Shown: positions 27,632-38,136, counted from the stretch's first letter. The stretch is 64,000 nucleotides of DNA from Staphylococcus sp. IVB6214 (GCF_025558585.1 NZ_CP094723.1:1798001-1862000), one strand, 5' to 3'. The notes: a model not told the origin generated them from the sequence alone. Made by a program: numbers and translations.

Positions 27632-28942
27632 ATGATGAAAAAAGTAAATAAACCATTGTATTTTTACTTATTAATGTTCTTTTCTACGACGTTTATTGGT
27701 GCCATTTTACTATATTTACCATTCACTGGTGAGAAACCAATAAGCTTTATTGATGCGTTATTCGTTGCGTCTAGCGCTTTTACAGTTACTGGCTTATCTC
27801 CGGTTGATATCGGTGCACAATTTAATGTTTTAGGCGAATTCATTATACTTTTATTAATTCAAGTTGGTGGCTTAGGAATTGTAACAGTAACAATACTTAC
27901 CTTAGTGTTTTTAAACAAAAAAATATCATTACAGAATCGATTTTTGATAATGGTTACATGGAATATTGACGAAGTTGGAGGCGTAATTAAATTAATAAAA
28001 CATTTAACTATATATAGCTTAGTAACTGAATTAATAGGAACGTTATGTTTAACATTATCATTTATACCTCGATTTGGATTTGAAAAAGGATTATTTTTAA
28101 GTGTATTTACCTCTGTGTCAGCTTTTAATAATGCTGGATTCGCATTATTTAAGAATAATTTAATGGGCTTCACAAGCGATCCAGTAGTCATAATAATTAT
28201 CCCTATTCTTATTATTATGGGTGGATTGGGTCATTTAGTAATTGTTGATTTGATTTATTGCAAAACATTAAATAAATTAACTTTACATTCAAAACTGGTT
28301 TTAACAACGTCTATTATCTTAATAGCTTTTGGAAGTGTAGCATTCTTTTTGTTAGAACAACAGAATACTATGTCTCACATGGGATTAATAGAAAAGATTG
28401 GAAATGCGATATTCCAATCTGTTACTACTAGAACAGCTGGATTTAACAGTGTCGATATAGGCAATATCTCAACACCGACATCGTTATTATTTATGATGCT
28501 TATGTTTATAGGTGGTGCTCCGCTAAGTACAGCTGGGGGTATAAAAGTGACAACATTTGCACTAGTTTTTATGTTTGTTTTAAATACTATACGAAAAGAA
28601 AACACTACTACTTTATTCAATAGAGAAGTATCTGATAAATATATTAAACTGGCTGTTGCTACTACATTTATTTCGCTTGCCTTTATAGTCTCCATAACTT
28701 TTATATTGGCTATAATAAATCCAACTATCCCTTTTATAAAAATTTCATTTGAAGTTGTTTCAGCTTTTGGTACTGTTGGATTAACAATGGATTTCACTTC
28801 TGAATATCAAGGTATCACTAAGCTGATTATCATAATTGTCATGCTTTTTGGGAAAGTTGGTCTATTAACTATACTAAGAGCATTAATACCACCAAAGACA
28901 TCTAAGAATTTCCATTACACTAAAGGACATATTCACATTTAA
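27632..28942 (+). CDS. TrkH/KtrB-family potassium transporter subunit
   Basis: Membrane pore subunit of a K+ uptake system that needs a cytoplasmic KtrA/TrkA-type partner (not in the window). 436 aa with four pore repeats: filter loops TVTGLSP (about 51), FNNAGF (about 169), TRTAGFNS (about 268) and FGTVGLT (about 383), each with the conserved Gly. CAGGAG before ATGATG. Markedly more AT-rich than the neighbouring genes and flanked by a gene duplication, which suggests insertion. In S. aureus the equivalent genes (ktrB, ktrD) are, as I recall, elsewhere. Confidence 0.9.
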   Translation: MMKKVNKPLYFYLLMFFSTTFIGAILLYLPFTGEKPISFIDALFVASSAFTVTGLSPVDIGAQFNVLGEFIILLLIQVGGLGIVTVTILTLVFLNKKISLQNRFLIMVTWNIDEVGGVIKLIKHLTIYSLVTELIGTLCLTLSFIPRFGFEKGLFLSVFTSVSAFNNAGFALFKNNLMGFTSDPVVIIIIPILIIMGGLGHLVIVDLIYCKTLNKLTLHSKLVLTTSIILIAFGSVAFFLLEQQNTMSHMGLIEKIGNAIFQSVTTRTAGFNSVDIGNISTPTSLLFMMLMFIGGAPLSTAGGIKVTTFALVFMFVLNTIRKENTTTLFNREVSDKYIKLAVATTFISLAFIVSITFILAIINPTIPFIKISFEVVSAFGTVGLTMDFTSEYQGITKLIIIIVMLFGKVGLLTILRALIPPKTSKNFHYTKGHIHI

Positions 28943-29020
28943 TCAATTTAACTTAACATAACACGTAGTCATCACTACATTCATTTAAGTGAGTGGGACG
29001 ACGAAAGGTGAACATCCGCT

Positions 29021-29064
29021 AAAAAAGGTGTGAGAATCCTTCTATTACAAGCTTCTCACACCTT
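29021..29064 (-). terminator. Terminator of the PH-like gene
   Basis: Perfect stem AAGGTGTGAGAA (29025-29036) / TTCTCACACCTT (29053-29064) with TTTT downstream on the minus strand. Confidence 0.85.
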
Positions 29065-29070
29065 CATATA

Positions 29071-29409
29071 TTATACGTTATGATATTTATTTATCTGTTC
29101 TTGCACATAACCAATAAATTCATCTACTTGGCTACTTTGTATATGTCTCATCGCAACTTGCCCCACTTCAAATCCCATCCATAATGTTTCATCTTCTAAA
29201 GACACGCTTGAAATTTGATTGTATGGAATGTTGCGATAATAAAATTGACCGTTCATATCAACATTCATAATTAAGCGTTCGTTTGTCGCAATATACGCCC
29301 CTTCAAATTCACGCTGACCATCAACAACATATTCAATTTTCCCCAATACAGAAGGTCCTGCTTTTTCAGTTGGAAATAAATCTTCTGGATTCACTTTATC
29401 TAAAATCAT
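29071..29409 (-). CDS. PH-like domain protein (bacterial YvbH/YozO type)
   Basis: 112-aa soluble protein resembling short bacterial PH-like proteins: alternating strands GAYIATNERLIMNVDM (about 38-53), YRNIPYNQISSVS (about 58-70) and a C-terminal helix DEFIGYVQEQINK. No catalytic motif. AAGGAGA precedes ATG. A decayed second copy lies at 27126-27311. Function unknown. Confidence 0.65.
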   Translation of the reverse strand: MILDKVNPEDLFPTEKAGPSVLGKIEYVVDGQREFEGAYIATNERLIMNVDMNGQFYYRNIPYNQISSVSLEDETLWMGFEVGQVAMRHIQSSQVDEFIGYVQEQINKYHNV

Positions 29410-29450
29410 TATCTTTCTCCTTTGTTTATTACAGTTCCTTACATATATGA

Positions 29451-30527
29451 TTAATATGAGATTAAGCCGATATTTTCACGTCCCAAGTAATCAATCGTTA
29501 AACCTTCATTGTATAAATCACGATCTAAAATAGTCGAAGCAATCGTAATAATCGCATCAATATTCGGTGTCGGCACACCAATCTCACGTCCTAAACTTGA
29601 CCATAGAACAAGACCATATGCGATATCTTCTGTAAGATAGCGATTGTTCACCTTATGTGGCCCTGGTATTTGAGAAAATACTGGACTGTGGTTAAAGATT
29701 TTATTTAATGGCTCGTCTTCCATCTCTCTTTCTAAATAACCACGTTCAATACGTGCCTCTTTCGCCGTCTCGAGTTCAAAACCAAGCTTACGTCCTAACG
29801 ACAAGCGCTCAAGTTCTACCGCATGTAATAAACGCACCGTATGTTTCGTAATCCCTTCTTTGTATAACGCAAAGTGATCGCTATAATCAATACGGCCAAC
29901 ATTCAGTAGCACCGGCCCTGGATGAACTTCTGGATTACCATTCTCAAGGTTCGTACGCCATAGACTTTCTTCTTTCACGATATATGGATAAATGCGTTCA
30001 ACTTTGTTAAATGCATCAATGAGATCTTTCTCTTCAAATGTTGAAAAATAAACTTTGCGTACTTTTAATGATAAATCAACTCTAGCTTCTTCAAAGTCAA
30101 CACGTGTTCCATATGTGAGTGTATTCGCTTCTGCAAGGACTGGACGTGCATCAATTTTATATTCATTCAGTACTTTAATAAAACGTGCAGACCCCATTGC
30201 TGCCGCCATATTAAAGAAGACAATTTGATTTTCTGTTACATGATGTGCCATCAATTCTGCATAGTACTCAATATGTGAAGATGGGATGACAACCATGACA
30301 ATTTCTGCATCTTCTAAAACATACGCCATATTATCGCTAACTGCCGTAAATTCCACAAAACTTTCTTTACCTTCGTTATTGTAATGAAATCCCCCTTGTG
30401 CTAACGCTTTATCAAACTTATCGATAGATTGATTTCGACAATATAACTTCACATCGTGTCCTTGATCCACCATATCAATCGCTGCTGTTACAGCGCCATT
30501 CCCTGATCCTACAACCGCTATTTTCAT
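29451..30527 (-). CDS. NAD/NADP octopine/nopaline dehydrogenase family protein
   Basis: 358 aa: N-terminal Rossmann fold GSGNGAVTAAIDMVDQGHDV (about 7-26) and a C-terminal opine dehydrogenase domain with HPGPVLLNVGRIDY (about 197-210) and a downstream catalytic-type His. The family reductively couples amino acids to keto acids. It is shorter than the staphylopine dehydrogenase CntM and not beside cnt genes, so a staphylopine role is unlikely. An orthologue sits in the same S. aureus neighbourhood. AGAAGGG upstream of ATG. Confidence 0.8.
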   Translation of the reverse strand: MKIAVVGSGNGAVTAAIDMVDQGHDVKLYCRNQSIDKFDKALAQGGFHYNNEGKESFVEFTAVSDNMAYVLEDAEIVMVVIPSSHIEYYAELMAHHVTENQIVFFNMAAAMGSARFIKVLNEYKIDARPVLAEANTLTYGTRVDFEEARVDLSLKVRKVYFSTFEEKDLIDAFNKVERIYPYIVKEESLWRTNLENGNPEVHPGPVLLNVGRIDYSDHFALYKEGITKHTVRLLHAVELERLSLGRKLGFELETAKEARIERGYLEREMEDEPLNKIFNHSPVFSQIPGPHKVNNRYLTEDIAYGLVLWSSLGREIGVPTPNIDAIITIASTILDRDLYNEGLTIDYLGRENIGLISY

Positions 30528-30739
30528 ATATACCCTTCTTTCTCTATCTCATTTTCTAATGACACAAACATCTATTGTGTTCAACAGAATGTTACCAAAA
30601 TGTACTCGGAAATGAAATTGTTTTTTATCATTCAATCTATGTTTACCCTATATCATCACAATTCATGTACTTCATTGTGATTCTTTATCATTTTCATGTA
30701 GAATATAAGTAAAGATTATAATACAAAGGGGGACAATTT

Positions 30740-31105
30740 ATGGAAACATATGAAACACACCAACAAAATCACTATCCGTTAGAACCATCTGACGATGAAA
30801 AGTTAATGGCTTTTTTGATATATGCAACTTCTTTTTTTACAACAATTATAGGTCCTTTAGTTATTTGGTTACTTAAACGTGATGATTCAAAGTTTGTTGA
30901 TACAACAGGTAAAAACTATTTAAACTTCATTCTTTCTTATACAATATGGGGCATAGCAGGAACAGTGTTACTATTGATACTTGTTGGTTTTATTATTTTA
31001 CCAATACTCGCTATTCTTGCTTTTGTATTTCAAATTGTTGCATTAATTAAAGCATATCAAGGCGAAGACTATTTACCACCACTTTCTATCCGATTCTTCA
31101 AATAA
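30740..31105 (+). CDS. DUF4870 membrane protein
   Basis: 121 aa with a short hydrophilic N-terminus, then DEKLMAFLIYATSFFTTIIG, the loop WLLKRDDSKFVDTTGKNYLN (about 44-63) diagnostic of DUF4870/Tic20-like proteins, and two further membrane segments. Function unknown. AAAGGGGG ribosome binding site. Confidence 0.8.
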   Translation: METYETHQQNHYPLEPSDDEKLMAFLIYATSFFTTIIGPLVIWLLKRDDSKFVDTTGKNYLNFILSYTIWGIAGTVLLLILVGFIILPILAILAFVFQIVALIKAYQGEDYLPPLSIRFFK

Positions 31106-31119
31106 TAGAACACACTCAT

Positions 31120-31163
31120 ACAATAATAGCTGGTATATTGCCATGTTATTATTGTATTTTTTT
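31120..31163 (+). terminator. Terminator of the DUF4870 gene
   Basis: ACAATAATAG / TTATTATTGT with an inner TGG/CCA stem, followed by ATTTTTTT. Confidence 0.85.
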
Positions 31164-31288
31164 ATGAGAGACCACAAGATCTCGAACACGCTTTGCCAGT
31201 TTCCCAGAGAAATCCCCCTATGTAACTCCCACACCTTGTATTCTCACCTATGGTTTTCTATACTTAAGGAGAAAGGTGGGATTATACG

Positions 31289-32242
31289 ATGAAAAAAGTA
31301 TTTGTTGCAGGACCTATTCCAGATGCTGGATTAGAATTATTGCAAGAACATTTTGAAGTGGAAGTTTATAAAGGTCAAGGTATCATTGATAAAGACACAT
31401 TGAAAAAAGGGGTAGCTGATGCATTCGGCCTTGTAAGTTTACTATCCACAGAAGTAGATCAAGAAGTGATTGAAAGTGCAAAAAATCTTGAATTCATTGC
31501 CAACTATGGTGCTGGCTTTAACAACGTCGATGTTGACTACGCAAGAAAACAAGGTATTTCAGTATCAAACACACCAAAAGCTTCTACTAATGCAACAGCT
31601 GAACTAACAATGGGTATCTTATTAGCTGTCGCACGTCGTATCCCTGAAGGGGACCAACTCATGCGTCATGAAGGTTTTGATGGATGGGCACCACTCTTCT
31701 TTAGAGGACGTGAAGTGTCTGGTAAAACAATCGGTATTATTGGTTTAGGTGAAATCGGTAGTGCAGTAGGACGTCGTGCAAAAGGTTTCGACATGTCTAT
31801 TCTGTATACTGGACCTAACCGCAAAGAAGAACGTGAAAAAGAGCTAGACGCCAAATATGTCGACTTAGAGACATTATTAGCAGAAGCAGACTTCGTTGTG
31901 ATCAATGCGGCATACAGCCCGGCATTACACCACATGATTGATGCAGAGCAACTGGCATTGATGAAACCAACTGCTTACCTTGTCAATGCAGCACGTGGAC
32001 CAATCGTTCATGAAGAAGCCTTATTAGAAGCATTGCAAAATAAAACAATTGAAGGTGCAGCACTTGATGTCTATGAGTTCGAACCATCGATTACTGAAGG
32101 TCTGAAATCATTAGACAATGTCGTGATTACACCACATATTGGTAACGCTACATTTGAAGCACGTGATATGATGGCAAAAATTGTCGCACAAAACTTAATC
32201 AAGCAAGCACAAGGTGAGACACCGGATTATATCGTTAACTAA
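31289..32242 (+). CDS. D-isomer-specific 2-hydroxyacid dehydrogenase
   Basis: 317-aa NAD(P)-dependent enzyme reducing 2-keto acids; glyoxylate/hydroxypyruvate reductase-like. Seen: NYGAGFNNVDVDYARKQGI (about 71-89), the Rossmann motif GLGEIGSAVGRRAKGFD (about 152-168), catalytic Arg in NAARGPIVHEEAL (about 233-245), and the His of ITPHIGNATFEA (about 279). Substrate not determinable. GAAAGGTGG upstream of ATG. Confidence 0.88.
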   Translation: MKKVFVAGPIPDAGLELLQEHFEVEVYKGQGIIDKDTLKKGVADAFGLVSLLSTEVDQEVIESAKNLEFIANYGAGFNNVDVDYARKQGISVSNTPKASTNATAELTMGILLAVARRIPEGDQLMRHEGFDGWAPLFFRGREVSGKTIGIIGLGEIGSAVGRRAKGFDMSILYTGPNRKEEREKELDAKYVDLETLLAEADFVVINAAYSPALHHMIDAEQLALMKPTAYLVNAARGPIVHEEALLEALQNKTIEGAALDVYEFEPSITEGLKSLDNVVITPHIGNATFEARDMMAKIVAQNLIKQAQGETPDYIVN

Positions 32243-32255
32243 CTGATAAAGTGAC

Positions 32256-32291
32256 AGAAGACGTAAGGACAGGACAGTCCTTACGTCTTCT
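32256..32291. terminator. Bidirectional hairpin between convergent genes
   Basis: AGAAGACGTAAGGAC / GTCCTTACGTCTTCT, 15-bp perfect stem. There is no T-run, but the position between two converging stop codons fits a terminator. Confidence 0.7.
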
Positions 32292-32298
32292 ACCTTTG

Positions 32299-33426
32299 TT
32301 AATGGCTCTTTGTTTTGTATAAAAACTTCAATTGTCTTGCGATAGCCCATGTTGGCAATTTACGTGCAATACTATTGCGCAGACGGATCGTTAAACGCCC
32401 TTGCTTTTGTGCAATACGACCTATTTTACGAGAACGTTTAATCACTTTCGTTGTATGTTTTACACGAACTTTATCATAGCGTTTCAATGCTTCTGCTAAC
32501 GTCTCATATTTGTCGAGTACGTTGGCAAGAACAATAGCATCTTCCATCGCTTGACCTGCACCTTGTCCCATATTTGGTGTTGTCGCATGTGCCGCATCAC
32601 CTAACAATACGATACGCGCTTGATATACAAATGTGTTTAATGGCTTCAAATCATAAATATCATGATGTAAAATTCCTGTTTCTGGTTGATGATCTAACAC
32701 ACGTCGTACAGGATCTGGATACTGATTGAAATACGCTTGCAAGTATGGCTTATTGAAGCGCTTATACTGCAAATCATTTTCCTTCGCATTGATTGCAGCA
32801 AACCAATAAGCCTTCCCATCGAGTAAAGGGACGATACCAAAACGTCCTTTGGCACCCCAATATTCATCCGCCACTTGCCCAAGTTCTGGAACGTCTTCCA
32901 CCATTCCTCTAAAACAAGTATAACCTTGATATTGTACATGTGCTTTCGGTTGTATTGTTTGACGTACAATTGAATGAATACCGTCTGCACCGACCACTAA
33001 GTCAAAAGTTTGACTATCTTGTTCACGGAAATGCAGACGTGCCATTGTCTCGGTACCTTCTACTGCCGTTACTTCGTGATTGAAATAAAGCATATCATCC
33101 GTTACATAACTAGCGATTGTCTCCACCAATGTTTGACGTAATATCGTCAGATTTGTTGTTCCATCAGCAAATGGTACTTCACTGATCACTTGACCATGTT
33201 CATCAAGCATACGTGTTGTTTTCAAGATATGACCAATATTCTTAATGCCTTTTGCTAAGTCACGGTCACCCAACTTCTCAATCACATTGCCACCAATGCC
33301 AATCCCTGCACCTACTTCTTTGATTGCATCTTGCTGTTCAAAAATATGAACATCATGTTTTTTTTCACGCAATAATGCTGCTAATGTTAATCCACCAATC
33401 CCTGCACCTACAATACCTATCTTCAT
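32299..33426 (-). CDS. FAD-dependent monooxygenase (UbiH/PHBH-like)
   Basis: Group A flavoprotein hydroxylase. Start set at the ATG of MKIGIVGAG (33426), with AGAGGTG 8 nt upstream. 375 aa: FAD-binding GAGIGGLTLAALL (about 7-19), GADGIHSIVRQTI (DG motif, about 150) and LLGDAAHATTPNMGQGAGQA (GD motif, about 270-290). Substrate unknown. Confidence 0.87.
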   Translation of the reverse strand: MKIGIVGAGIGGLTLAALLREKKHDVHIFEQQDAIKEVGAGIGIGGNVIEKLGDRDLAKGIKNIGHILKTTRMLDEHGQVISEVPFADGTTNLTILRQTLVETIASYVTDDMLYFNHEVTAVEGTETMARLHFREQDSQTFDLVVGADGIHSIVRQTIQPKAHVQYQGYTCFRGMVEDVPELGQVADEYWGAKGRFGIVPLLDGKAYWFAAINAKENDLQYKRFNKPYLQAYFNQYPDPVRRVLDHQPETGILHHDIYDLKPLNTFVYQARIVLLGDAAHATTPNMGQGAGQAMEDAIVLANVLDKYETLAEALKRYDKVRVKHTTKVIKRSRKIGRIAQKQGRLTIRLRNSIARKLPTWAIARQLKFLYKTKSH

Positions 33427-33479
33427 TTCATTCACCTCTTTAATTTCAGTTATGTCTCTCACCCTATTATGAGCATCTC

Positions 33480-34262
33480 TTACTTTTTAGCATAGTGATT
33501 CTTGCGGATACGGTCTTGTTTAATCCCATATTCTTTATAATAATGCGCCATCTGTTCTGCTATTTTAGACGCCCAGTCGATATCACTCGCATACTGATTC
33601 GTTCCAGGTGCTTGTGGGTTCCACCGCATTTGATATAACGATAACTGATCATTTTCAAAATATTGTTGTCTTACAAATGCCGCCCCGCCAACAATTGCTT
33701 TGTCTGGTGACGTCCATTTTGCCTTCACAGCGTAACTCGTCCCTGTTTTAACAGCATGACTGTCAAATGCACCAACACCGAAAAAGTTATAATATGTTTG
33801 CTTCCCTTTTTTTACACCTTTTGCTAGTTCAGAACGACCTTGACCCGTTTCGAGTTGTGCATGACTTACTAAATAAATCACATTCACATTGTGACGTTTC
33901 TGCGCTTCTAAAAAGGTTTGCCCTCTTCCTTCTAAGATACCTTTCCCTTTAAGCATCTCATTGACTTCTTCTTCTGACATATTGACTGTCTTGGATAAGT
34001 CCATGTACATAATATCAGAGTCACTACGCTTAACTGCCATCTGTTCTTTCACTTCTTCAGGCGATGCTTTCACAAATCCTTTGCTACTTGATTTCGTATG
34101 TAAAATCCCACCTTCGAGTTGCTTTGCATACGCTGTTTCAAAGGTATACATCTTCTGTTTCTTAAAAAGTGATGTCTCATTCACAATTAATAAAACGGCA
34201 AATGTCACAAGTATTACACTTAAAAAGATGACTGACGGATGTGACTTCAACCAGTGCTTCAT
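33480..34262 (-). CDS. sagA: SagA-type membrane-anchored N-acetylglucosaminidase
   Basis: Cell-wall hydrolase that trims glycan strands. 260 aa with one N-terminal membrane anchor (about 12-28) and a GH73-like glucosaminidase domain: catalytic Glu in SHAQLETGQGRSELAKGV (about 133-150), then YNFFGVGAFD (about 158) and WTSPDKAIVGGAAFV (about 183). Position near fdhA matches S. aureus sagA rather than sagB. In S. aureus the related SagB works with SpdC, whose orthologue is at 61.4 kb here. Confidence 0.85.
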   Translation of the reverse strand: MKHWLKSHPSVIFLSVILVTFAVLLIVNETSLFKKQKMYTFETAYAKQLEGGILHTKSSSKGFVKASPEEVKEQMAVKRSDSDIMYMDLSKTVNMSEEEVNEMLKGKGILEGRGQTFLEAQKRHNVNVIYLVSHAQLETGQGRSELAKGVKKGKQTYYNFFGVGAFDSHAVKTGTSYAVKAKWTSPDKAIVGGAAFVRQQYFENDQLSLYQMRWNPQAPGTNQYASDIDWASKIAEQMAHYYKEYGIKQDRIRKNHYAKK

Positions 34263-34286
34263 AATTAAACCTCTCTTTTTTCTCTC

Positions 34287-34535
34287 TTATGAAAAATAAT
34301 ACCATATCAGAAAGACAACAAATAATATCACAATGGTATAAATACCATTAGCAACACGTCTTAACTTTGGTTTTTCTTTGAATAGCATATTAAATAAAAC
34401 GAGTGTAATTGTCAAAGTGATCAAAAAACATGCTAACGCCCATATTGGACCTACATAGATCAACATAACAAGTCCCGCTATTAAGATGATATTCGATATC
34501 ACAGCGAGTAATATAATTGTTTGTTCGCGATGCAT
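34287..34535 (-). CDS. Small membrane protein of unknown function
   Basis: 82 aa with three hydrophobic segments (about 7-24, 28-48, 63-80) separated by a basic loop FKEKPKLRRVANG. Strong AAGGAGGAGG before the ATG. Not recognised. It precedes sagA with a 24-nt gap and may be cotranscribed with it. Confidence 0.65.
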   Translation of the reverse strand: MHREQTIILLAVISNIILIAGLVMLIYVGPIWALACFLITLTITLVLFNMLFKEKPKLRRVANGIYTIVILFVVFLIWYYFS

Positions 34536-34617
34536 AGACGCCTCCTCCTTTTAACTCATCTATATTTTATCATGATTTACATAGTGGTGTTGCAATGAGT
34601 TGATATTCATATAACAC

Positions 34618-34646
34618 AAAAAGGAGCAGCATTTGCTACTCCTTTT
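34618..34646 (-). terminator. Terminator of the fdhA-DUF1641 operon
   Basis: AAGGAGCAGC / GCTACTCCTT with a short loop, followed on the minus strand by TTTTTGTGTT. Confidence 0.85.
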
Positions 34647-34660
34647 ATACAGACAAAAGG

Positions 34661-35125
34661 TTAACGTGACATGCCTTTTAACATGTTTAAGAAATACGTT
34701 AAGCTTTGATTCATTTCGTCGTCTTTGAGCACACCCATCAATCCTTTGATAGATGTACGTGCACTTGGACTTGCTTGATTTGCTACACGAACCCCTTTGT
34801 TTACCTTATTGAGAAGTACACGTAACTCATCTGTATCAAGATCACCTAAAATGAATACCATTTGACCGATATTGTGCAAAAAGCCAGCATATTGATCTTT
34901 GTTGAGTTCAGTGACAATCTTTTCAGTAATGACACCACGTTGTTTTACCGCACCATTCAGTGCATCTAAAATTTTGGCGTCATCCAAGTTTTTCACAAGG
35001 TCAATGACTTTCAAGATACTGTCCTTGTTTTCAGCAATCTTGTCTGTTACTTCTGCAAGGTTCTCTGCTTTGATTTCGGCTTCTGATTTTTCAATGCGTT
35101 TAATTTTTGTAATTCTTTCTGCCAT
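34661..35125 (-). CDS. DUF1641 protein coupled to formate dehydrogenase
   Basis: 154 aa from the ATG of [14 protein letters not shown] at 35125. This ATG overlaps the fdhA stop (TAATG), with AGGTGA upstream, so translation is coupled; longer frames reach into fdhA. Mostly helical, matching the DUF1641 family found beside fdhA genes. It presumably assists assembly or electron transfer, but the role is inferred only from context. Confidence 0.85.
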   Translation of the reverse strand: MAERITKIKRIEKSEAEIKAENLAEVTDKIAENKDSILKVIDLVKNLDDAKILDALNGAVKQRGVITEKIVTELNKDQYAGFLHNIGQMVFILGDLDTDELRVLLNKVNKGVRVANQASPSARTSIKGLMGVLKDDEMNQSLTYFLNMLKGMSR

Positions 35126-38061
35126 TATTTCATCACCTGATCCCCTGGGAAGACATAGTCTGGACGCTCCCATTTTTTGTCTACGCGTACACTATACTGC
35201 GGATTGCGATGTTGGTTACGGAAGTTCGTTGGATTCAATGGTGACTTACCACGTTTGCTCAATACTTCCATACGACAACATGTTGATTTGTATGCTGGTG
35301 TATGTGTTTCTGGATCTGTCACACTGCTTGTCAGATAGTTAATTGCTGCTTCATTATTATCATTTTGCGGCAAGAAGATTTGTTTGCCCTTCACACGATC
35401 TGTAATATGCACGTGACCTGTCGCTTCACCTGTTTCAGAAATTAACTTCACAGCTGCACCTTCATGAATGTCACGGTCAGCCGCTAATTCTGGTGAAATT
35501 TCAATAAACGCTGATGGCATTTTGTATTTGAGACCCGGCACTTTGTACGTCATGTTTCCTTCATGGAAGTGCTCTAACACACGGCCGTTGTTCACATGTA
35601 AGTCATATGTTTCATTTGTTTTGTAGAAGTTATTGAAGTCTAATGCAAATAACTTCGCTTTACCGTTGTCAAAGTTAAATCCTTCTGTGAAGAGTAATGG
35701 CGTATCTGTACCGTCTGCATTTACAGGCCATTGTAAGCTATTATAGCCTTCTAAACGGTGGTATTTCACACCTGCAAACATTGGTGTTAAGTCTGAAGCT
35801 TCATCCATGATTTCTGATGGATGTGTGTAACCCCAGTCGTAACCCATTTCTTTTGCGATCATTTGTGTGATCTGCCAGTCAGGTTTTGAATCACCAAGTG
35901 GCTCTAATACTTGGTATAAACGTTGGAAACGACGTTCTGTATTTGTGAATGTACCTTCTTTTTCTAGTGAAGGTGAAGCTGGTAGTATTACATCTGCATA
36001 TTCAGCAGTGAATGTTAAGAACTCATCTTGAACAACTAAGAAGTCTACTTTTTCTAAAGCAGCTTGTACATAGTTAATGTTAGAGTCAGTAATACCTGTA
36101 TCTTCACCTAGAATGAACATACTGTGTACGTCACCTGCGTGGATATGATCCATCATTTGGTGGTTATCGAAGCCTGGTTCTTTTGGTAACTTAACGCCCC
36201 AAGCTTTTTCAAACCAACCGCGTGCTTCGTCATCTTGTACACCTAAGTAACCTGGTAACTTATCTGGCATACTACCGAAGTCAGAGCAGCCTTGTACGTT
36301 GTTATGACCACGTAATGGATATGAACCTGCGCCCGGTTTCATGTAGTTTCCTGTCACAAGTAATAAGTTAGAAATCGCTGTACTTGTATCAGAACCTGTT
36401 TCTTGTTGCGTTACACCCATTGCCCAACAGATAGAAACGCTATTCACACTTACGATTTCGTGTGCTAACTTCACAAGACGTTCTTGTGAAATACCTGTTG
36501 TTTCTTCAGCAAATTCCATTGTATAAGGTTTTAATGATTCATAGTACGTATCAAAATGATCTACCCATTGATCGATAAATGCACGATCATGAAGATCGTT
36601 ATCGATAATATATTTTGTAACCGCAGATAACCATACTAAGTCCGTACCTGGGTGCGGTTGATAGAATTCATCTGCACGTTGCGCCATTTCATGTTTGCGG
36701 ATATCAAACACATGTAGTTTTTGGCCGAATAGTTTATGTGCACGTTTAATACGTGACGCAATAACTGGATGCGCTTCTGCTGTATTCGTACCAACTGTAA
36801 TAACCATTTCAGCATTACCGATATCATCAATAGAACCTGAGTCACCACCGTGTCCAACTGTACGGAATAAACCTTTCGTTGCTGGTGCTTGGCAATAACG
36901 TGAACAGTTATCAATATTGTTTGTACCGATGACTTGACGTGCTAATTTTTGCATTAAGTAAGATTCTTCATTCGTCGCTTTAGATGAAGAGATGAATGTT
37001 AATGCAGTTGGACCATACTGGTCTTTGATTTCTTGCATGCGTTTCGCAACATAAGGAATGGCTTCATCCCACTCAACTTCTTCAAATTGTCCGTTGCGAC
37101 GAATTAATGGTTTTGTCAAACGCTCTTCAGAGTTAACATAGTCCCAACCAAACTTACCTTTTACGCATGATGAAATCTTGTTCGCTGGTGAATCATGAGA
37201 AGGTTGAACTTTTAAGATTTCACGATCTTTCGTCCAAACTTCGAAACTACAACCAACACCACAGTATGTACATACTGTTTTTGTTTTCTTAATACGTTCT
37301 TCACGCATTGCCGCTTCAGAGTCTGAAATTGCAAACAATGGGCCGTAACCTGTCTCCGCCTTCTTCGTTAAATCGATCATTGAAGCAAGTGAGCCCGGCT
37401 CGATATCTGTCATGTAGCCTGCATTACCCACCATGTTGTTTTCCATCATTGCGTTACATGGACATACTGTTGAACATTGTCCGCAACCGACACATGATGA
37501 TTCGTTAATTGCGACGTCATTGTCCCAAATAACACGTGGTTGATCGCGTTCCCAATCGATTGACAGTGTTTCGTTAACTTGTACGTCTTGACACACTTCA
37601 ACACAACGACCGCATAGGATACATTGGTTTGGATCGTAACGATAAAATGGTCCGAAGTCCACTTCATATGGTTTTGGTTTGTATTCATACGTTTGGTGTT
37701 CCAATCCCCACTGGTCCATTGTGTTATGAATTTCACAGTTTCCGTTATTATAATCACACACAGTACAGTACAATTGGTGTTTCTCAAGAATGCGATCTAA
37801 CGCTTCTTTTTGACTTGCTTGTACTTGGTCATTCTGCGTATTTACAACCATTGGTCGATCGATGACCGTACTACATGCACGTTCGATTTTACCGTCAATT
37901 TCAACGGCACACGTGTCACATGTTTCTATTGGCCCTAAAGCTTCGTTATAGCAAATAGAAGGTACAAATGTTTGTTGCGCTTTGATAAAGTGTAGTAAAT
38001 TGGTGCCTGGTTCAACCAAATACTCTTTACCATCTAATGTTAAAACAAGATGTTCTTGCAT
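35125..38061 (-). CDS. fdhA: Formate dehydrogenase catalytic subunit FdhA
   Basis: Cytoplasmic molybdenum enzyme oxidising formate to CO2. 978 aa from ATG 38061, with AGGAGGG upstream. Order of domains: N-terminal [2Fe-2S] domain ([19 protein letters not shown], about 37-55), a His/Cys cluster segment ([14 protein letters not shown]), two [4Fe-4S] ferredoxin motifs ([12 protein letters not shown], about 147; [11 protein letters not shown]), then a [4Fe-4S] CTYCGVGC motif opening the bis-MGD domain. The Mo ligand is cysteine in [11 protein letters not shown], not selenocysteine. A single large polypeptide with a DUF1641 partner and no separate beta/gamma subunit genes nearby. Confidence 0.95.
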   Translation of the reverse strand: MQEHLVLTLDGKEYLVEPGTNLLHFIKAQQTFVPSICYNEALGPIETCDTCAVEIDGKIERACSTVIDRPMVVNTQNDQVQASQKEALDRILEKHQLYCTVCDYNNGNCEIHNTMDQWGLEHQTYEYKPKPYEVDFGPFYRYDPNQCILCGRCVEVCQDVQVNETLSIDWERDQPRVIWDNDVAINESSCVGCGQCSTVCPCNAMMENNMVGNAGYMTDIEPGSLASMIDLTKKAETGYGPLFAISDSEAAMREERIKKTKTVCTYCGVGCSFEVWTKDREILKVQPSHDSPANKISSCVKGKFGWDYVNSEERLTKPLIRRNGQFEEVEWDEAIPYVAKRMQEIKDQYGPTALTFISSSKATNEESYLMQKLARQVIGTNNIDNCSRYCQAPATKGLFRTVGHGGDSGSIDDIGNAEMVITVGTNTAEAHPVIASRIKRAHKLFGQKLHVFDIRKHEMAQRADEFYQPHPGTDLVWLSAVTKYIIDNDLHDRAFIDQWVDHFDTYYESLKPYTMEFAEETTGISQERLVKLAHEIVSVNSVSICWAMGVTQQETGSDTSTAISNLLLVTGNYMKPGAGSYPLRGHNNVQGCSDFGSMPDKLPGYLGVQDDEARGWFEKAWGVKLPKEPGFDNHQMMDHIHAGDVHSMFILGEDTGITDSNINYVQAALEKVDFLVVQDEFLTFTAEYADVILPASPSLEKEGTFTNTERRFQRLYQVLEPLGDSKPDWQITQMIAKEMGYDWGYTHPSEIMDEASDLTPMFAGVKYHRLEGYNSLQWPVNADGTDTPLLFTEGFNFDNGKAKLFALDFNNFYKTNETYDLHVNNGRVLEHFHEGNMTYKVPGLKYKMPSAFIEISPELAADRDIHEGAAVKLISETGEATGHVHITDRVKGKQIFLPQNDNNEAAINYLTSSVTDPETHTPAYKSTCCRMEVLSKRGKSPLNPTNFRNQHRNPQYSVRVDKKWERPDYVFPGDQVMK

Positions 38062-38136
38062 AATATCCCTCCTAAAAATTTCGTCTAAGATGCCCCACAC
38101 ACTTAGTACTTCTATTCTACCCTTTTTACATTGAAA

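Noticed and set aside
35125..38061. Selenocysteine in FdhA
   Set aside because: The Mo-ligand position is an ordinary cysteine codon (SRYCQAP), with no in-frame UGA.
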